From the NCBI GenBank assembly GCA_018333655.1, contig JAGXTJ010000023.1, positions 124,001 through 188,000 on the forward strand: 64,000 nucleotides of DNA. Reading direction: 5' to 3'. Every line of letters begins with the position of its first letter. Position 1 is the first letter of the stretch. Positions 8,069 through 17,687 of the stretch are shown piece by piece. The notes under the pieces were generated by a model. The model saw only the letters and a list, made by a program, of their open reading frames with translations. It was not told where the DNA came from and searched no databases. The stretch is from Bacillota bacterium. GTDB taxonomy: Bacteria > Bacillota > UBA994. Position numbers and translations under genes: made by a program.

Positions 8069-10135
8069 ATGGCTGAATACTTAGTTATAGTAGAATCTCC
8101 TGCCAAAGCGAAGACAATCGCCAAGTACTTGGGCCGACAGTATACCGTGAAGGCCTCCTTTGGGCATCTGCGCGACTTGCCTAAAAGCCAGCTGGGTGTG
8201 GATGTCGACCACGACTTCGCCCCAAAATACATTACCATCCGCGGCAGGGGAGACCTTTTAAAGGAACTTAAGACGGCAGCCCGCAAAGCGACCAAGGTGT
8301 ACTTGGCCACTGACCCCGACCGGGAAGGTGAGGCCATTTCTTGGCACTTGGCGCAAGCTCTTGAGCTTGATATGACGAAGCCTTGTCGGGTCACTTTTAA
8401 TGAGATTACGAAGTCGGCTGTGCAAAAGGCTTTTAAGGAACCACGTGACATTGCCGCACTTCTCGTCAGCGCCCAGCAGACTAGGCGCATTTTGGATCGC
8501 ATTGTGGGCTACAAATTGTCGCCCCTCTTGTGGGCCAAAGTTAAAAAGGGCCTTAGCGCAGGTCGCGTGCAGTCTGTGGCCGTGCGCATCATTGTGGACC
8601 GTGACGAAGAAATTGCCGCTTTCATCCCCACAGAGTACTGGAGTCTCATGGCCGAACTCCGGCCAAGTGAGGGCAAAGCTTTTCTGGCTAAGCTTAGTGC
8701 CCGCGAGCTACCCGATGAGGCGGCAGTGAAGGCGGTTATGTCAGACCTCTCTCTGGGTACGTTCGTTGTAGAAAGTGTGAAAAAGAGTCAGCGTGAGCGT
8801 AAGCCGGCACCTCCCTTCACCACCAGCACCCTGCAGCAAGAGGCCTCGCGCAAGCTAGGCTTCACTGCCAAGCGCACCATGCGTTTGGCGCAAGCTCTCT
8901 ACGAAGGTATTGAGCTCGGTAAGGAAGGCGCGGTTGGGCTAATCACCTACATGCGCACCGATAGCACTCGACTGAGTGATACCGCTCTAGCCAGCGCTAG
9001 TCAGTACATAACTGAACGATTCGGAAAAGAATACCATGAAAGCAGGCAGTTTGCCGGCAAGGGGGGGGCGCAGGATGCGCATGAGGCTGTTCGCCCCACC
9101 TATGTGGAGCGCCCTCCTCTCGCGCTTAAAGACTTGCTTAGCCGCGATCACTATAAATTGTACAAACTTATTTTCGAGCGTTTTATCGCTTCGCAAATGG
9201 CGCCCGCACTTTATGCGCAAGTGCACGTCGAAGTAGCCGCCAACAAGTACCTGTTTAAAGCGCATGGTTCGCGCATGGTGTTTGCTGGGTTTACGGCCGT
9301 GTATAGCGAGAGCCAAGATGAAGCCGATGCCGATGTAGAAAGCGAATTGCCTGAGCTAGTAGCGGGGCAAAGGCTTGCCCTCGGCAAGTTGACGCCGAAG
9401 CAGCACTTTACCGAAGCACCGCCTGCCTTTACCGAGGCTAGCCTGATCAAGCTGCTCGAAGAAGAAGGTATTGGCCGCCCTAGCACCTATGCGCCCATTA
9501 TCGATACCATTGTCGAGCGTGGTTACGTCACTAAAGACAAGAAAAAGTTCATGGCGACCGAGCTCGGCCAAGTCGTAGTGCGCTTACTAAAAGAATACTT
9601 CCCTGAAATCGTTGAGGTCGCCTTCACTGCCAAAATGGAGGCGGAGTTAGACTCCATTGAGCATGGCACGGCCACCTCGCAAGAAATTTTGCGGGATTTC
9701 TACGCGCCTTTTGCCGTCAAGCTCGCTCATGCCTTTGGGCACATGGAAAAAATTAGCGTTTCAGATGAAGAATCGGATCAAGTTTGCGAACTTTGTGGGC
9801 GCCGCATGGTTATCAAGATGGGCAGATTCGGCAAGTTCTTAGCCTGCCCAGGCTTTCCGGAGTGCAAAAATACCAAGCCCTTACTCACGGAGACGGGGGC
9901 CATTTGTCCGCTATGTCAGGGGAAGGTCGTACAGAGACGCAGCAAGAAGGGGAGGCTCTTCTACGGCTGCGCAAACTACCCTACCTGTGAGTTTGTGTCC
10001 TGGAACAAACCATTGACTAATAAGTGCACGAAGTGCGGGTCCTTCACTGTCGAAAAGAAGAACCGTAAAGATGAGACAACGATTGTTTGTGGCAACCCAG
10101 CTTGTGGTTTCCTACAGGAGGAAGTACATGCGTGA
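8069..10135 (+). CDS. topA: DNA topoisomerase I (type IA)
   Basis: Relaxes negative supercoils by a tyrosine-linked single-strand break. N-terminal Toprim domain ([28 protein letters not shown]), active-site Tyr about residue 294 in [11 protein letters not shown], and three C-terminal zinc ribbons with CxxC pairs at about residues 573-603, 613-642 and 653-680. 688 aa from ATG 8069; the GTG three bases earlier is less likely. SD AGGAG at 8051. The C-terminus overlaps trmFO by 8 bases. Confidence 0.95.
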   Translation: MAEYLVIVESPAKAKTIAKYLGRQYTVKASFGHLRDLPKSQLGVDVDHDFAPKYITIRGRGDLLKELKTAARKATKVYLATDPDREGEAISWHLAQALELDMTKPCRVTFNEITKSAVQKAFKEPRDIAALLVSAQQTRRILDRIVGYKLSPLLWAKVKKGLSAGRVQSVAVRIIVDRDEEIAAFIPTEYWSLMAELRPSEGKAFLAKLSARELPDEAAVKAVMSDLSLGTFVVESVKKSQRERKPAPPFTTSTLQQEASRKLGFTAKRTMRLAQALYEGIELGKEGAVGLITYMRTDSTRLSDTALASASQYITERFGKEYHESRQFAGKGGAQDAHEAVRPTYVERPPLALKDLLSRDHYKLYKLIFERFIASQMAPALYAQVHVEVAANKYLFKAHGSRMVFAGFTAVYSESQDEADADVESELPELVAGQRLALGKLTPKQHFTEAPPAFTEASLIKLLEEEGIGRPSTYAPIIDTIVERGYVTKDKKKFMATELGQVVVRLLKEYFPEIVEVAFTAKMEAELDSIEHGTATSQEILRDFYAPFAVKLAHAFGHMEKISVSDEESDQVCELCGRRMVIKMGRFGKFLACPGFPECKNTKPLLTETGAICPLCQGKVVQRRSKKGRLFYGCANYPTCEFVSWNKPLTNKCTKCGSFTVEKKNRKDETTIVCGNPACGFLQEEVHA

Positions 10136-11459
10136 GGTAGTAGTTATTGGAGGAGGCCTAGCTGGTGTAGAGGCTACATGGCAGCTAGTGCGGCAGGGTA
10201 TCCCCGTGGTGCTCTACGAGATGAGGCCAGTTGTCAGCACGGGTGCGCACCATACTGACCTGCTAGGTGAACTTGTGTGCAGTAATTCGCTCAGGGCCAG
10301 CGATATTGCTAATGCCGTGGGACTACTCAAGGAAGAAATGCGCAGACTAGACTCCTTGATTTTAGCTGTTGCGGAACAAACAAGCTTGCCAGCAGGAGGC
10401 GCTTTGGCAGTAGATAGAACTGAGTTTGCCAACACTTTAACGCGCATCTTAGAGAATCACCCCTTGGTGACCATACGGCGCGAGGAGGTAGGGCAGCTGC
10501 CGAGAGAGGGTGTTGTCGTGGTGGCTTCAGGGCCGCTTACCTCGGCTACTTTGGCCGCAGACGTAGGCTCCCTACTAGGCGCAGATTACCTCTCTTTTTA
10601 TGATGCCGCTGCTCCTATTGTCACCACGGAGTCTATTGATATGGAGAGGGCCTTCTTCGCTTCGCGTTATGATAAAGGCGAAGCCGCTTACCTGAATTGC
10701 CCACTCTCTGAAGAAGAATACCATGAGTTTTACCATGCACTCTGTAGCGCCGAGCGACAGGAGCTAAAGCACCTAGATAAAGAAAAATATTTCGAAGGCT
10801 GCATGCCCATCGAGCAAATGGCCGAGCGCGGCAGGGAGACGATGCTGTTTGGGCCTTTGAAGCCAGTAGGCTTAGTCGACCCTCGCACCGGCAGGCGCCC
10901 TTTTGCGGTGGTGCAGCTGCGCCAAGACAACCGTGCTGGGACTCTCTACAACTTGGTTGGTTTTCAGACTAGGCTTAAGTGGGGTGAGCAGCGCAGGGTC
11001 TTCTCGCTCATCCCTGCGCTAAAGAACGCCGAGTTTGTCCGCTATGGTGTAATGCATCGCAATACCTTTATTAACTCGCGCCAAGTTCTCTCGCCCACTT
11101 TGCAGTACCGACAGAGAGAGTCGCTTTTTTTTGCCGGTCAGCTCACCGGGGTAGAGGGTTATGTCGAGTCTGCTGCCTCAGGTATCGTGGCAGGCATCAA
11201 TGCCGGACGCCATCTACGGGCTCTTGAACCTGTAGTTTTTCCGCAAACAACGGCCATAGGCGCTTTGCTCCACTACATCTCCGCAGAAACTGTGGGCACG
11301 TTTCAACCTATGAATGTTACCTTTGGGCTCTTTCCGCCCTTGACTAGCCCGCCTAGGGACCGCCGACTGCGCAATTTAGCCTATGGCGAACGTTCGCTCA
11401 AAGAGTTGACAGAGTTTTGCGATAAAAATATGATACTCCCTTGTTTGCCAGGGTCGTAA
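10128..11459 (+). CDS. trmFO: tRNA (uracil-54-C5) methyltransferase TrmFO, folate-dependent
   Basis: Flavoprotein that makes ribothymidine at tRNA position 54 using methylenetetrahydrofolate. FAD-binding [15 protein letters not shown] at the N-terminus; catalytic cysteines likely in [10 protein letters not shown] (about residue 51) and [10 protein letters not shown] (about 225). 443 aa. The ATG at 10128, 5 bases after CAGGAGGA, is preferred over an upstream GTG inside topA; it gives an 8-base overlap with the topA stop. Confidence 0.95.
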   Translation: MREVVVIGGGLAGVEATWQLVRQGIPVVLYEMRPVVSTGAHHTDLLGELVCSNSLRASDIANAVGLLKEEMRRLDSLILAVAEQTSLPAGGALAVDRTEFANTLTRILENHPLVTIRREEVGQLPREGVVVVASGPLTSATLAADVGSLLGADYLSFYDAAAPIVTTESIDMERAFFASRYDKGEAAYLNCPLSEEEYHEFYHALCSAERQELKHLDKEKYFEGCMPIEQMAERGRETMLFGPLKPVGLVDPRTGRRPFAVVQLRQDNRAGTLYNLVGFQTRLKWGEQRRVFSLIPALKNAEFVRYGVMHRNTFINSRQVLSPTLQYRQRESLFFAGQLTGVEGYVESAASGIVAGINAGRHLRALEPVVFPQTTAIGALLHYISAETVGTFQPMNVTFGLFPPLTSPPRDRRLRNLAYGERSLKELTEFCDKNMILPCLPGS

Positions 11460-11476
11460 CATGGTAATATCTGAAT

Positions 11477-12355
11477 ATGGAGAAGTATGTCGACGCCTTT
11501 CTGTTGCACCTTTCTGCCGACAAAGGGCTATCCGCAAAGACTGTGGAGAGTTATGCCCATGACCTAGGTCAATTTTGCGGCTTCTGTAGTGAGAGCCGCC
11601 CGATCGCAGAGATCTCGCGCACCGACTTGCGTAGCTTCTTGGCCTATCTATATCAACGCGGTTATGCCAAGAGCAGTGTGGCGCGAAAGATCTCTTGTTT
11701 GCGTTCTTTTTTCGGATTTTTGTTGCGCGAGCAGGTGGTAACAGACAATCCCGCGGGTCAGATTTTGCTGCCGCGCCGCAAGAAGTCGTTGCCGACTTTC
11801 TTGCATCCTCCTGATATGGAGAGACTGCTGGATTCTCCACAAGAAACGCGACTAGAGACGCGTGACCGCGCCCTTTTGGAGTTACTTTATGCCACGGGTT
11901 GTCGCGTCAGCGAGATGGCGGGCTTGACATTAGGGGCGGTGGACTGGTACTCTCGTACCCTACGCGTGGTAGGCAAGGGCGATAAAGAGCGGCAAGTGCC
12001 ATTTGGGAGGACGGCGGCGGACAGTTTGCGCGAGTACCTAGAGAAGGTACGCCCTAAGCTCTTGGCACATGACAACATTAAGCATGTATTCTTAAATTAC
12101 CGCGGCTCTCCCCTTTCGGAGCGGGGTGTAGGCAGGATACTTGACAAGTATGTCGCTCGGGCTAATCTCCCCGAGGCGACAACCCCCCACAGTCTGCGCC
12201 ACTCCTTCGCCACGCACCTGCTAGATAACGGTGCTGACTTGCGCACGGTGCAGGAGCTGCTCGGACACTCCTCAGTTTCTACAACACAAATTTACACGCA
12301 CGTCACAAGTGAACGCATAAAGTCGGTGTATAATAAGGCACATCCTCGTGCCTAG
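11477..12355 (+). CDS. xerC: Site-specific tyrosine recombinase XerC (CodV)
   Basis: Resolves chromosome dimers at dif sites together with a partner recombinase. N-terminal SAM-like DNA-binding domain (VDAFLLHLSADKGLSAKTVE) and catalytic domain with Arg in ATGCRVSEMAGL, Lys in VGKGDKER, HSLRHSFATHLL, LGHSSVSTTQIYTHV (nucleophile Tyr near the end). 292 aa. It sits in the codV position after trmFO. In Bacillus, codV is followed by hslV-hslU before codY; those two genes are absent here. No strong SD before ATG 11477. Confidence 0.92.
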   Translation: MEKYVDAFLLHLSADKGLSAKTVESYAHDLGQFCGFCSESRPIAEISRTDLRSFLAYLYQRGYAKSSVARKISCLRSFFGFLLREQVVTDNPAGQILLPRRKKSLPTFLHPPDMERLLDSPQETRLETRDRALLELLYATGCRVSEMAGLTLGAVDWYSRTLRVVGKGDKERQVPFGRTAADSLREYLEKVRPKLLAHDNIKHVFLNYRGSPLSERGVGRILDKYVARANLPEATTPHSLRHSFATHLLDNGADLRTVQELLGHSSVSTTQIYTHVTSERIKSVYNKAHPRA

Positions 12356-12389
12356 GGAGGGAGTGAGTAGAGGCTCCTGCGCTGCCCCT

Positions 12390-12418
12390 TTGTCAAAAGA
12401 GCAGTAACCAGGTATACT
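12390..12418 (+). promoter_or_regulatory. Sigma-A type promoter for codY
   Basis: TTGTCA (12390-12395) and TATACT (12413-12418) are separated by 17 bases, a strong match to the housekeeping consensus. It lies in the xerC-codY gap, 70 bases before the codY start, so codY can be expressed apart from the dprA operon. Confidence 0.75.
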
Positions 12419-12488
12419 GAAGTAGGGCGCTTTATCCCTGTATTGGATTTCAAGATTTAGGAAGTATATCTTATAGGTGGAGGTTAGT

Positions 12489-13265
12489 ATGGTGAATTTG
12501 CTTGAAAAGACCCGTATGTTGAACAAGGTGCTGCGACAGTCCGCTGGTGAGACCGTTAGGTTTAGCGATTTGGCGCAACTTTTTAGCCAGGTGTTTACGG
12601 CCAACACTTACATTTTGAACACGCGAGGCAAATTGCTTGGCGTCGCCCTCATTGATGAATACGACTGTGACCTGTTAAAGCGCCACGTGCGCTCTGGGCG
12701 TTTTCCTGCTGACTACAACGACAAGTTGATGTCGCTCTCAGAGAGCAATATCAATTGCCGGGAGACAGAGAGTTGTGTCTTTGATGACTCGGTATGTGAT
12801 CACACTAAGAAACTGACGAGCATTGTACCTATTATCGGTCGGGGAGAGCGCCTCGGGACCTTACTTGTGGCGCGTTTTGATGAGCCCTTAAATAGCGATG
12901 ACGTCGCTCTGGCAGAGTTTGGCGCTACTATTCTCGCCATGGAACTACTGCGCGCGCGCCAGGAGATGGCCAGCATAGAATCCCGCCAACGCGCGGTGGT
13001 CGAACTGGCAGTGGATGCGTTGTCTTATTCTGAGCTCGAAGCCATTGAGCATATTATGCGCGAGTTAGGCAGTGAGCAAGAAGGACTACTCGTTGCCAGC
13101 AAAATCGCCGACCAGGCTGGCATTACTCGCTCGGTAATCGTCAACGCCCTGCGCAAGCTAGAAAGCGCGGGAGTCATTATGAGCCGTTCTTTGGGCATGA
13201 AGGGCACCTACATCAAAGTGTTGAACAACAAGTTGCTCGAGGAGTTAGCCAAGAAGGATCACTAA
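12489..13265 (+). CDS. codY: Global nutrient-responsive regulator CodY
   Basis: GTP- and branched-chain-amino-acid-sensing regulator of stationary-phase and metabolic genes in Bacillota. N-terminal GAF ligand domain (about 1-155) and C-terminal winged helix-turn-helix with ASKIADQAGITRSVIVNALR and KLESAGVIMSRSLGMKGTYI. From ATG 12489, 5 bases after GGTGGAGG, the protein is 258 aa, the same size as Bacillus CodY. An in-frame GTG at 12477 is inside the SD and is not used. No CodY-box was recognised at its own promoter. Confidence 0.95.
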   Translation: MVNLLEKTRMLNKVLRQSAGETVRFSDLAQLFSQVFTANTYILNTRGKLLGVALIDEYDCDLLKRHVRSGRFPADYNDKLMSLSESNINCRETESCVFDDSVCDHTKKLTSIVPIIGRGERLGTLLVARFDEPLNSDDVALAEFGATILAMELLRARQEMASIESRQRAVVELAVDALSYSELEAIEHIMRELGSEQEGLLVASKIADQAGITRSVIVNALRKLESAGVIMSRSLGMKGTYIKVLNNKLLEELAKKDH

Positions 13266-13268
13266 GAG

Positions 13269-13297
13269 TTGCTTGTTAATTATGGGTGTGCTATACT
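13269..13297 (+). promoter_or_regulatory. Promoter for the rpsB-tsf operon
   Basis: TTGCTT (13269-13274), 17-base spacer, TATACT (13292-13297), with TG upstream of the -10. It starts right after the codY stop and gives a leader of about 110 bases. Confidence 0.7.
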
Positions 13298-13303
13298 AAC
13301 TCT

Positions 13304-13411
13304 CGGTGTTTAAACTACACACGCTCCCGGATGGGCAGAGCTGTGTCCCCCCACGGGGGGATTCTCTACCAAGCGATGGGTGCGGAGGAAAAACAATAGG
13401 AGGTGAGTCTC
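13304..13411 (+). promoter_or_regulatory. Structured 5' leader of rpsB
   Basis: About 105 untranslated bases precede rpsB. A C6/G6 stem (TCCCCCC...GGGGGGA, 13346-13361) is the main visible fold, followed by a Shine-Dalgarno AGGAGGTGAG at 13398-13407. Ribosomal-protein leaders often bind their own product for feedback; that role is inferred here and no named S2 leader motif was recognised. Confidence 0.4.
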
Positions 13412-14110
13412 ATGGCAGTAGTCAGCATGAAACAACTGCTCGAGGCTGGTGTGCATTTCGGCCACCAAACTCGACGTTGGAACCCAAAGATGGCTCCGTA
13501 TATTTTCATGGAGCGCAACGGCATCTACATTATCGACCTACAAAAGACTGTCCGCAAACTTGAGGAGGCTTACACGTTCATTAAGAGCGTGATCAGAAAT
13601 GGTGAGAGCATCCTTTTCGTGGGGACGAAGAAGCAGGCTCAAGAGGCCGTGCTTGACGAGGCACTTCGCTGCAACATGTACTTCGTCAATCAGCGCTGGC
13701 TAGGTGGTACTCTGACCAATTTCCAAACTATCGAAAAGCGCGTGAAGAGACTGCACGATCTTGAACGCATGAAAGAAGACGGTACTTTTTCCGTCCTGCC
13801 CAAGAAAGAAGTCGTGAATCTCCTCAAGGAGATGGAGCGCTTAGAGAAATTCTTAGGCGGCATCAAGAACATGCAAGGACTCCCTGGAGCCTTGTTCGTA
13901 ATTGACCCGCGCAAGGAGAAAAACGCCATCGCCGAGGCCCGCAGACTAGGTATTCCTATTGTGGCTATCGTCGACACTAACTGTGATCCCGATGAAGTGG
14001 ATTACATTATTCCCGGCAACGACGACGCCATCAGGGCTGTCAAGCTTATAACTGCCACCATGGCTGACGCTGTACTTGAAGCACGCCAGGGCGAGCAATT
14101 GGCCGAATAA
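13412..14110 (+). CDS. rpsB: 30S ribosomal protein S2
   Basis: Structural protein of the small ribosomal subunit. Typical S2 signatures: [20 protein letters not shown] at the N-terminus, [35 protein letters not shown] and [20 protein letters not shown]. 232 aa. The ATG 13412 follows AGGAGGTGAG by about 5 bases; the GTG at 13403 lies within the SD and is rejected. Paired with tsf as in nearly all bacteria. In Bacillus, the flagellar operon lies between codY and rpsB; here they are adjacent. Confidence 0.97.
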   Translation: MAVVSMKQLLEAGVHFGHQTRRWNPKMAPYIFMERNGIYIIDLQKTVRKLEEAYTFIKSVIRNGESILFVGTKKQAQEAVLDEALRCNMYFVNQRWLGGTLTNFQTIEKRVKRLHDLERMKEDGTFSVLPKKEVVNLLKEMERLEKFLGGIKNMQGLPGALFVIDPRKEKNAIAEARRLGIPIVAIVDTNCDPDEVDYIIPGNDDAIRAVKLITATMADAVLEARQGEQLAE

Positions 14111-14141
14111 TACGCATCCTACAGGCACGAGGGGAGGTCCT

Positions 14142-14765
14142 ATGATGGCTAAAATTGAGGCAAGTCTAGTCAAAGAACTGCGCGAACGTACTGGCGCAGG
14201 AATGATGGACTGCAAAAAGGCGCTCGGCGAGACAGCCGGCGATATGGAGAAAGCAATTGAGTTTCTACGTGAAAAAGGCCTCGCTGCTGCCAGCAAAAAG
14301 GCGGGGCGCATCACAAGTGAAGGCGTCGTGGAGTCTTATATACACGGCGGGGGCCGTATTGGTGTATTAGTGGAGATGAACTGCGAGACTGATTTCGTGG
14401 CTAAGAACGAAGATTTTCGGGCTTTAGTGCGCGACATGGCCATGCAGATTGCCGCCGCTAATCCACAGTACATCACCCGTGAAGAGGTTCCACAGAGTAT
14501 TATTGAGCACGAAAGAGAAATTTTGCGTGCGCAGGCTATAAACGAGGGCAAGCCTGAGAAGATTATCGACAAAATGGTTGACGGCAGAATCGAGAAATAT
14601 TTTGCTGATGTTTGCCTCATGGAACAGGCCTTTGTGCGTGAAGGTGAGCAAACGGTCAAGGAGTACATCCAGTCTAAGGTGGCCGTCTTTGGTGAGAATA
14701 TTGCCGTACGTCGGTTCGCGCGTTTTCAGATGGGTGAGGGACTACAAAAGCGAACTGAAGCCTAG
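14142..14765 (+). CDS. tsf: Translation elongation factor Ts (short form)
   Basis: Nucleotide exchange factor for EF-Tu. UBA-like N-terminal domain ([19 protein letters not shown]) and the core motif [14 protein letters not shown] are intact. At about 207 aa it is the short form found in Thermus and many Clostridia, lacking most of the C-terminal subdomain of the roughly 290-aa Bacillus protein. ATG 14142 and ATG 14145 are tandem starts behind GGGGAGGT. A strong terminator follows at 14777. Confidence 0.95.
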   Translation: MMAKIEASLVKELRERTGAGMMDCKKALGETAGDMEKAIEFLREKGLAAASKKAGRITSEGVVESYIHGGGRIGVLVEMNCETDFVAKNEDFRALVRDMAMQIAAANPQYITREEVPQSIIEHEREILRAQAINEGKPEKIIDKMVDGRIEKYFADVCLMEQAFVREGEQTVKEYIQSKVAVFGENIAVRRFARFQMGEGLQKRTEA

Positions 14766-14776
14766 GACGAAGTAAA

Positions 14777-14800
14777 GGAACACCGCGGTGTTCCTTTTTT
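14777..14800 (+). terminator. Intrinsic terminator after tsf
   Basis: GGAACAC-CGCG-GTGTTCC stem-loop (14777-14794, a perfect palindrome) followed by six T. It ends the rpsB-tsf unit 12 bases after the tsf stop and 44 bases before pyrH. Confidence 0.88.
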
Positions 14801-14843
14801 CAGATGCCTAATTTGCGGTGTGACAAGGGAGTGTGGAATTTTA

Positions 14844-15569
14844 ATGGAGTGTCCCAAGTATCGTCGGGTCATCCTCAAATTGAGCGGCGAAGCCCTAGCG
14901 GGGAAACTGGGTTATGGAATTTGCGGCGAAGTCATGGAAAAGGTGGCAGAGCAGCTCGTTAAGATTCGTCGTAGCGGCATAGAGATTGCCGTCGTTGTGG
15001 GTGGCGGTAATATTTGGCGCGGTGCTGCTGGTAGTGCACAGGGTATGGATCGCGCTACTGCGGATTACATGGGTATGCTGGCTACTGTGCTTAATGCCTT
15101 GGCTCTCCAGGATGCCATTGAAAAACTCGGCGTGGACACGCGCGTACAGACAGCCATTGAAATGCGAGAAATTGCGGAGCCCTATATTAGGCGTAAGGCC
15201 ATTACCCATCTTGAAAAGGGGTACATTGTAATTTTCGCTGCCGGAACCGGAAATCCTTATTTTTCGACTGATACCACCGCTGCCCTGCGCGGGGCAGAGA
15301 TTGGGGCGGAGATTATTCTTAAGGCCACCCAAGTCGACGGCGTTTATGATAGTGACCCCCGTAAAAATCCAGAGGCGAAACGCTTTGCAGAACTATCCTA
15401 TATCGAGGTTTTGCGCCAAAATTTAGGTGTTATGGACGCCACCGCAACTTCTCTGTGCATGGTCAATAATATTCCCATCTTAGTGTTCAGCCTTGAAGAT
15501 ACCGACAACATTTACCGTGCCGCTTTGGGAGAGGACATTGGAACATATGTAAGGGGTGACAATAATTGA
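14844..15569 (+). CDS. pyrH: Uridylate kinase
   Basis: Phosphorylates UMP to UDP; hexameric amino-acid-kinase fold enzyme. Motifs: [52 protein letters not shown]. 241 aa from ATG 14844. An in-frame GTG at 14820 would add 8 residues; it lacks an SD. Conserved position between tsf and frr, and overlaps frr by 4 bases (TTGA). Confidence 0.95.
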   Translation: MECPKYRRVILKLSGEALAGKLGYGICGEVMEKVAEQLVKIRRSGIEIAVVVGGGNIWRGAAGSAQGMDRATADYMGMLATVLNALALQDAIEKLGVDTRVQTAIEMREIAEPYIRRKAITHLEKGYIVIFAAGTGNPYFSTDTTAALRGAEIGAEIILKATQVDGVYDSDPRKNPEAKRFAELSYIEVLRQNLGVMDATATSLCMVNNIPILVFSLEDTDNIYRAALGEDIGTYVRGDNN

Positions 15570-16123
15570 TTAAGGAGACGCTGAAAGAGCTAGAGGATAA
15601 AATGAAGAAGACGGTGGCCGCCTTGCAGAAAGAACTGGCCGGTTTACGTGCCGGTCGTGCCACGCCAGGGCTTTTAGAGAAGATAACTGTAGAATACTAT
15701 GGTGTGCCCTCGCCCTTGTCGCAAGTTGCCACTATTACCGTTCCCGAGGCGCGGATGTTAGTTATTCAACCGTGGGACAAGTCCTTGCTAAAGGCTATTG
15801 AAAAAGCCATACAGAAGTCAGACCTCGGGCTCACCCCAAACACTGATGGCACCGTCATCCGCTTGACTATTCCGGCACTCACGCAAGATCGGCGTAACGA
15901 GCTAGTCAAGGTGGCCAAGAAGAAGACCGAGGATGGACGAGTGGCCTTGCGGAACCTGCGACGTGAAGGCAATGAACTGATTAAGGAACTAGAAAAAGAC
16001 GGGGAGGTCTCCGAGGACCAAGCCAAGAAGGCGCAGGAAGACGTTCAGAAGCTAACGGATAAGTATATTAAAGAAGTCGAGGATGTTCTGCACGCTAAAG
16101 AAGCAGAAATCATGGAGATCTAG
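15566..16123 (+). CDS. frr: Ribosome recycling factor
   Basis: Splits post-termination ribosomes together with EF-G. Typical features: [20 protein letters not shown], a proline-rich turn, [19 protein letters not shown], and a long helical C-terminus. 185 aa, standard. Starts with TTG at 15566 overlapping the pyrH TGA; SD AAGGGGTG at 15551. Followed by a terminator that almost touches the uppS SD. Confidence 0.96.
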   Translation: MIKETLKELEDKMKKTVAALQKELAGLRAGRATPGLLEKITVEYYGVPSPLSQVATITVPEARMLVIQPWDKSLLKAIEKAIQKSDLGLTPNTDGTVIRLTIPALTQDRRNELVKVAKKKTEDGRVALRNLRREGNELIKELEKDGEVSEDQAKKAQEDVQKLTDKYIKEVEDVLHAKEAEIMEI

Positions 16124-16129
16124 TCTGCT

Positions 16130-16152
16130 ACCCCTCTCACCAGGGGTTTTTT
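16130..16152 (+). terminator. Intrinsic terminator between frr and uppS
   Basis: ACCCCT (16130-16135) pairs with AGGGGT (16142-16147) and is followed by six T. The uppS Shine-Dalgarno starts only about 6 bases later, leaving no room for a promoter, so uppS must rely on read-through or on a promoter inside frr. Confidence 0.75.
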
Positions 16153-16169
16153 GATATAAGGAGGGCAGC

Positions 16170-16907
16170 ATGTTTGGTCTGAGAACCGAAGCCTTAGATA
16201 TAAGTAACTTACCTTGTCATGTGGCCATTGTCATGGACGGTAACGGACGCTGGGCTGAACGCCGGGGCCTGCCTCGTGTGGCTGGGCATCGGGCTGGTTT
16301 AGCGGCGGCGCGGACGATTATCACTGAGTCCGCGCGTCTTGGCATAAAATTTCTCACCTTGTATACTTTTTCCACGGAAAATTGGCAGAGACCAAGGGAA
16401 GAAGTAGATTTTCTCATGCGTTTGCCCGAGGAGTTTTGGCGCAAGGAGAAAAAAATGCTAGAAGAGCGTGACGTGCGTATTAATGTGCTAGGGGACATCG
16501 CTGGTTTGCCAGAGGCCACGCGTCGCGTGACGCTTGAGGCGATGTCTGCCACTAAGGATCGTCAAGGCATGACAGTCAATTTGGCCCTCAACTACGGGTC
16601 TAGAGCAGAAATTTTGCGGGCGGCGCGACTCTATGCAGAGCGTTTCCCAGATGCGAGTGGGGACGAGGCGGCCTTTGCACAGTGCTTGTACTCTGCTGGC
16701 ATGCCAGACCCCGACCTTTTGCTCAGGCCGGGTGGCGAGAAAAGGCTCAGCAATTTTCTTTTGTGGCAGGCTGCCTACGCGGAGATTGTCTTTAGTGATG
16801 TTAACTGGCCAGATTACGGGGTCAAACACTATCATGCTGCCCTCGTGGAGTACCAGAAGCGCAACCGCCGCCGGGGACGGGTATGGAGTCGGGGGGCGAA
16901 GCCGTGA
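16170..16907 (+). CDS. uppS: Undecaprenyl diphosphate synthase (isoprenyl transferase)
   Basis: Makes the C55 lipid carrier for cell-wall precursors by adding isopentenyl diphosphate units in cis. Signature HVAIVMDGNGRWAERRG with catalytic Asp (about residue 26), TLYTFSTENWQRP, and DLLLRPGGEKRLSNFLLWQ near the C-terminus. In most family members the last motif reads RTSGExRxSNF; here it reads RPGGEKRLSNF, a small change at the substrate loop. 245 aa. SD AAGGAGGG before ATG 16170; GTGA overlap with cdsA. Confidence 0.95.
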   Translation: MFGLRTEALDISNLPCHVAIVMDGNGRWAERRGLPRVAGHRAGLAAARTIITESARLGIKFLTLYTFSTENWQRPREEVDFLMRLPEEFWRKEKKMLEERDVRINVLGDIAGLPEATRRVTLEAMSATKDRQGMTVNLALNYGSRAEILRAARLYAERFPDASGDEAAFAQCLYSAGMPDPDLLLRPGGEKRLSNFLLWQAAYAEIVFSDVNWPDYGVKHYHAALVEYQKRNRRRGRVWSRGAKP

Positions 16908-17686
16908 ATCAACGTATTGTAACTGCCCTAGTAATACTGCCCATTGTCATCTTCTCTACCTATGTGGGAGGGAATATATTCGCCCTCATGGTCACCATTT
17001 TAGGGGTGCTCGCGGTATTTGAAGGACGCACCTTGCTCTTGGCGCAGGGCATACACTTTACACGCTTGACTTACCTACTGCCATTGATTTACTTTGGCGT
17101 CCTTATTTTCGACCAGGCAGACATGGCCTTGCAAGTAGTGGTAGCATCGGTTTTGGCAATTCTTACGCGACAACTACTGGATTTCCCGAGGTTTAATCTC
17201 GTGGCGGCGGGGGCTAATTTGCTCGTCGTCTTCTATCCCACGCTGCTCCTGGGCAACCTACTGCTGCTGCGTCTATCAGCTGGCTGGGAGTGGACCTTCA
17301 TTCCCTTGGCTGCTGTGTGGGCTTATGATGCCTTTGCCTATTTATTTGGCGTGCGGTTCGGTAAAATTAGAATGTGGACCAGTGTATCTCCGAAGAAAAG
17401 TTTGGAGGGGGCCATGGCGGGTCTGGTCAGCAGTGTCCTAATAATGGTGTTGGCGCGACAATTTCTTGATATCGGACTAATGGTGTCCCTTTTCTTAGGT
17501 GTAATCTTAGCTGGCACGGCCCACGTAGGTGACTTGGTGGAGTCGGCCCTAAAACGCTCCGTAGGGGTAAAGGACTCGGGAGATTTTTTCCCCGGTCATG
17601 GAGGGGTGCTAGACCGACTTGATTCTACGGTTTATGCGGCTTCAGTAGTTTACTGGCTGTGGTCTGCCAATGTGATGGTCTGGTAG
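16904..17686 (+). CDS. cdsA: Phosphatidate cytidylyltransferase
   Basis: Makes CDP-diacylglycerol from phosphatidic acid and CTP at the membrane; feeds PgsA (47048-47584). About eight hydrophobic segments and the CDS signature PGHGGVLDRLDSTVYA near the C-terminus. 260 aa from GTG 16904, which overlaps the uppS TGA and has a GGGGGG stretch 7 bases upstream; an ATG 21 bases earlier is inside uppS. Confidence 0.93.
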   Translation: MNQRIVTALVILPIVIFSTYVGGNIFALMVTILGVLAVFEGRTLLLAQGIHFTRLTYLLPLIYFGVLIFDQADMALQVVVASVLAILTRQLLDFPRFNLVAAGANLLVVFYPTLLLGNLLLLRLSAGWEWTFIPLAAVWAYDAFAYLFGVRFGKIRMWTSVSPKKSLEGAMAGLVSSVLIMVLARQFLDIGLMVSLFLGVILAGTAHVGDLVESALKRSVGVKDSGDFFPGHGGVLDRLDSTVYAASVVYWLWSANVMVW

Positions 17687-17687
17687 G

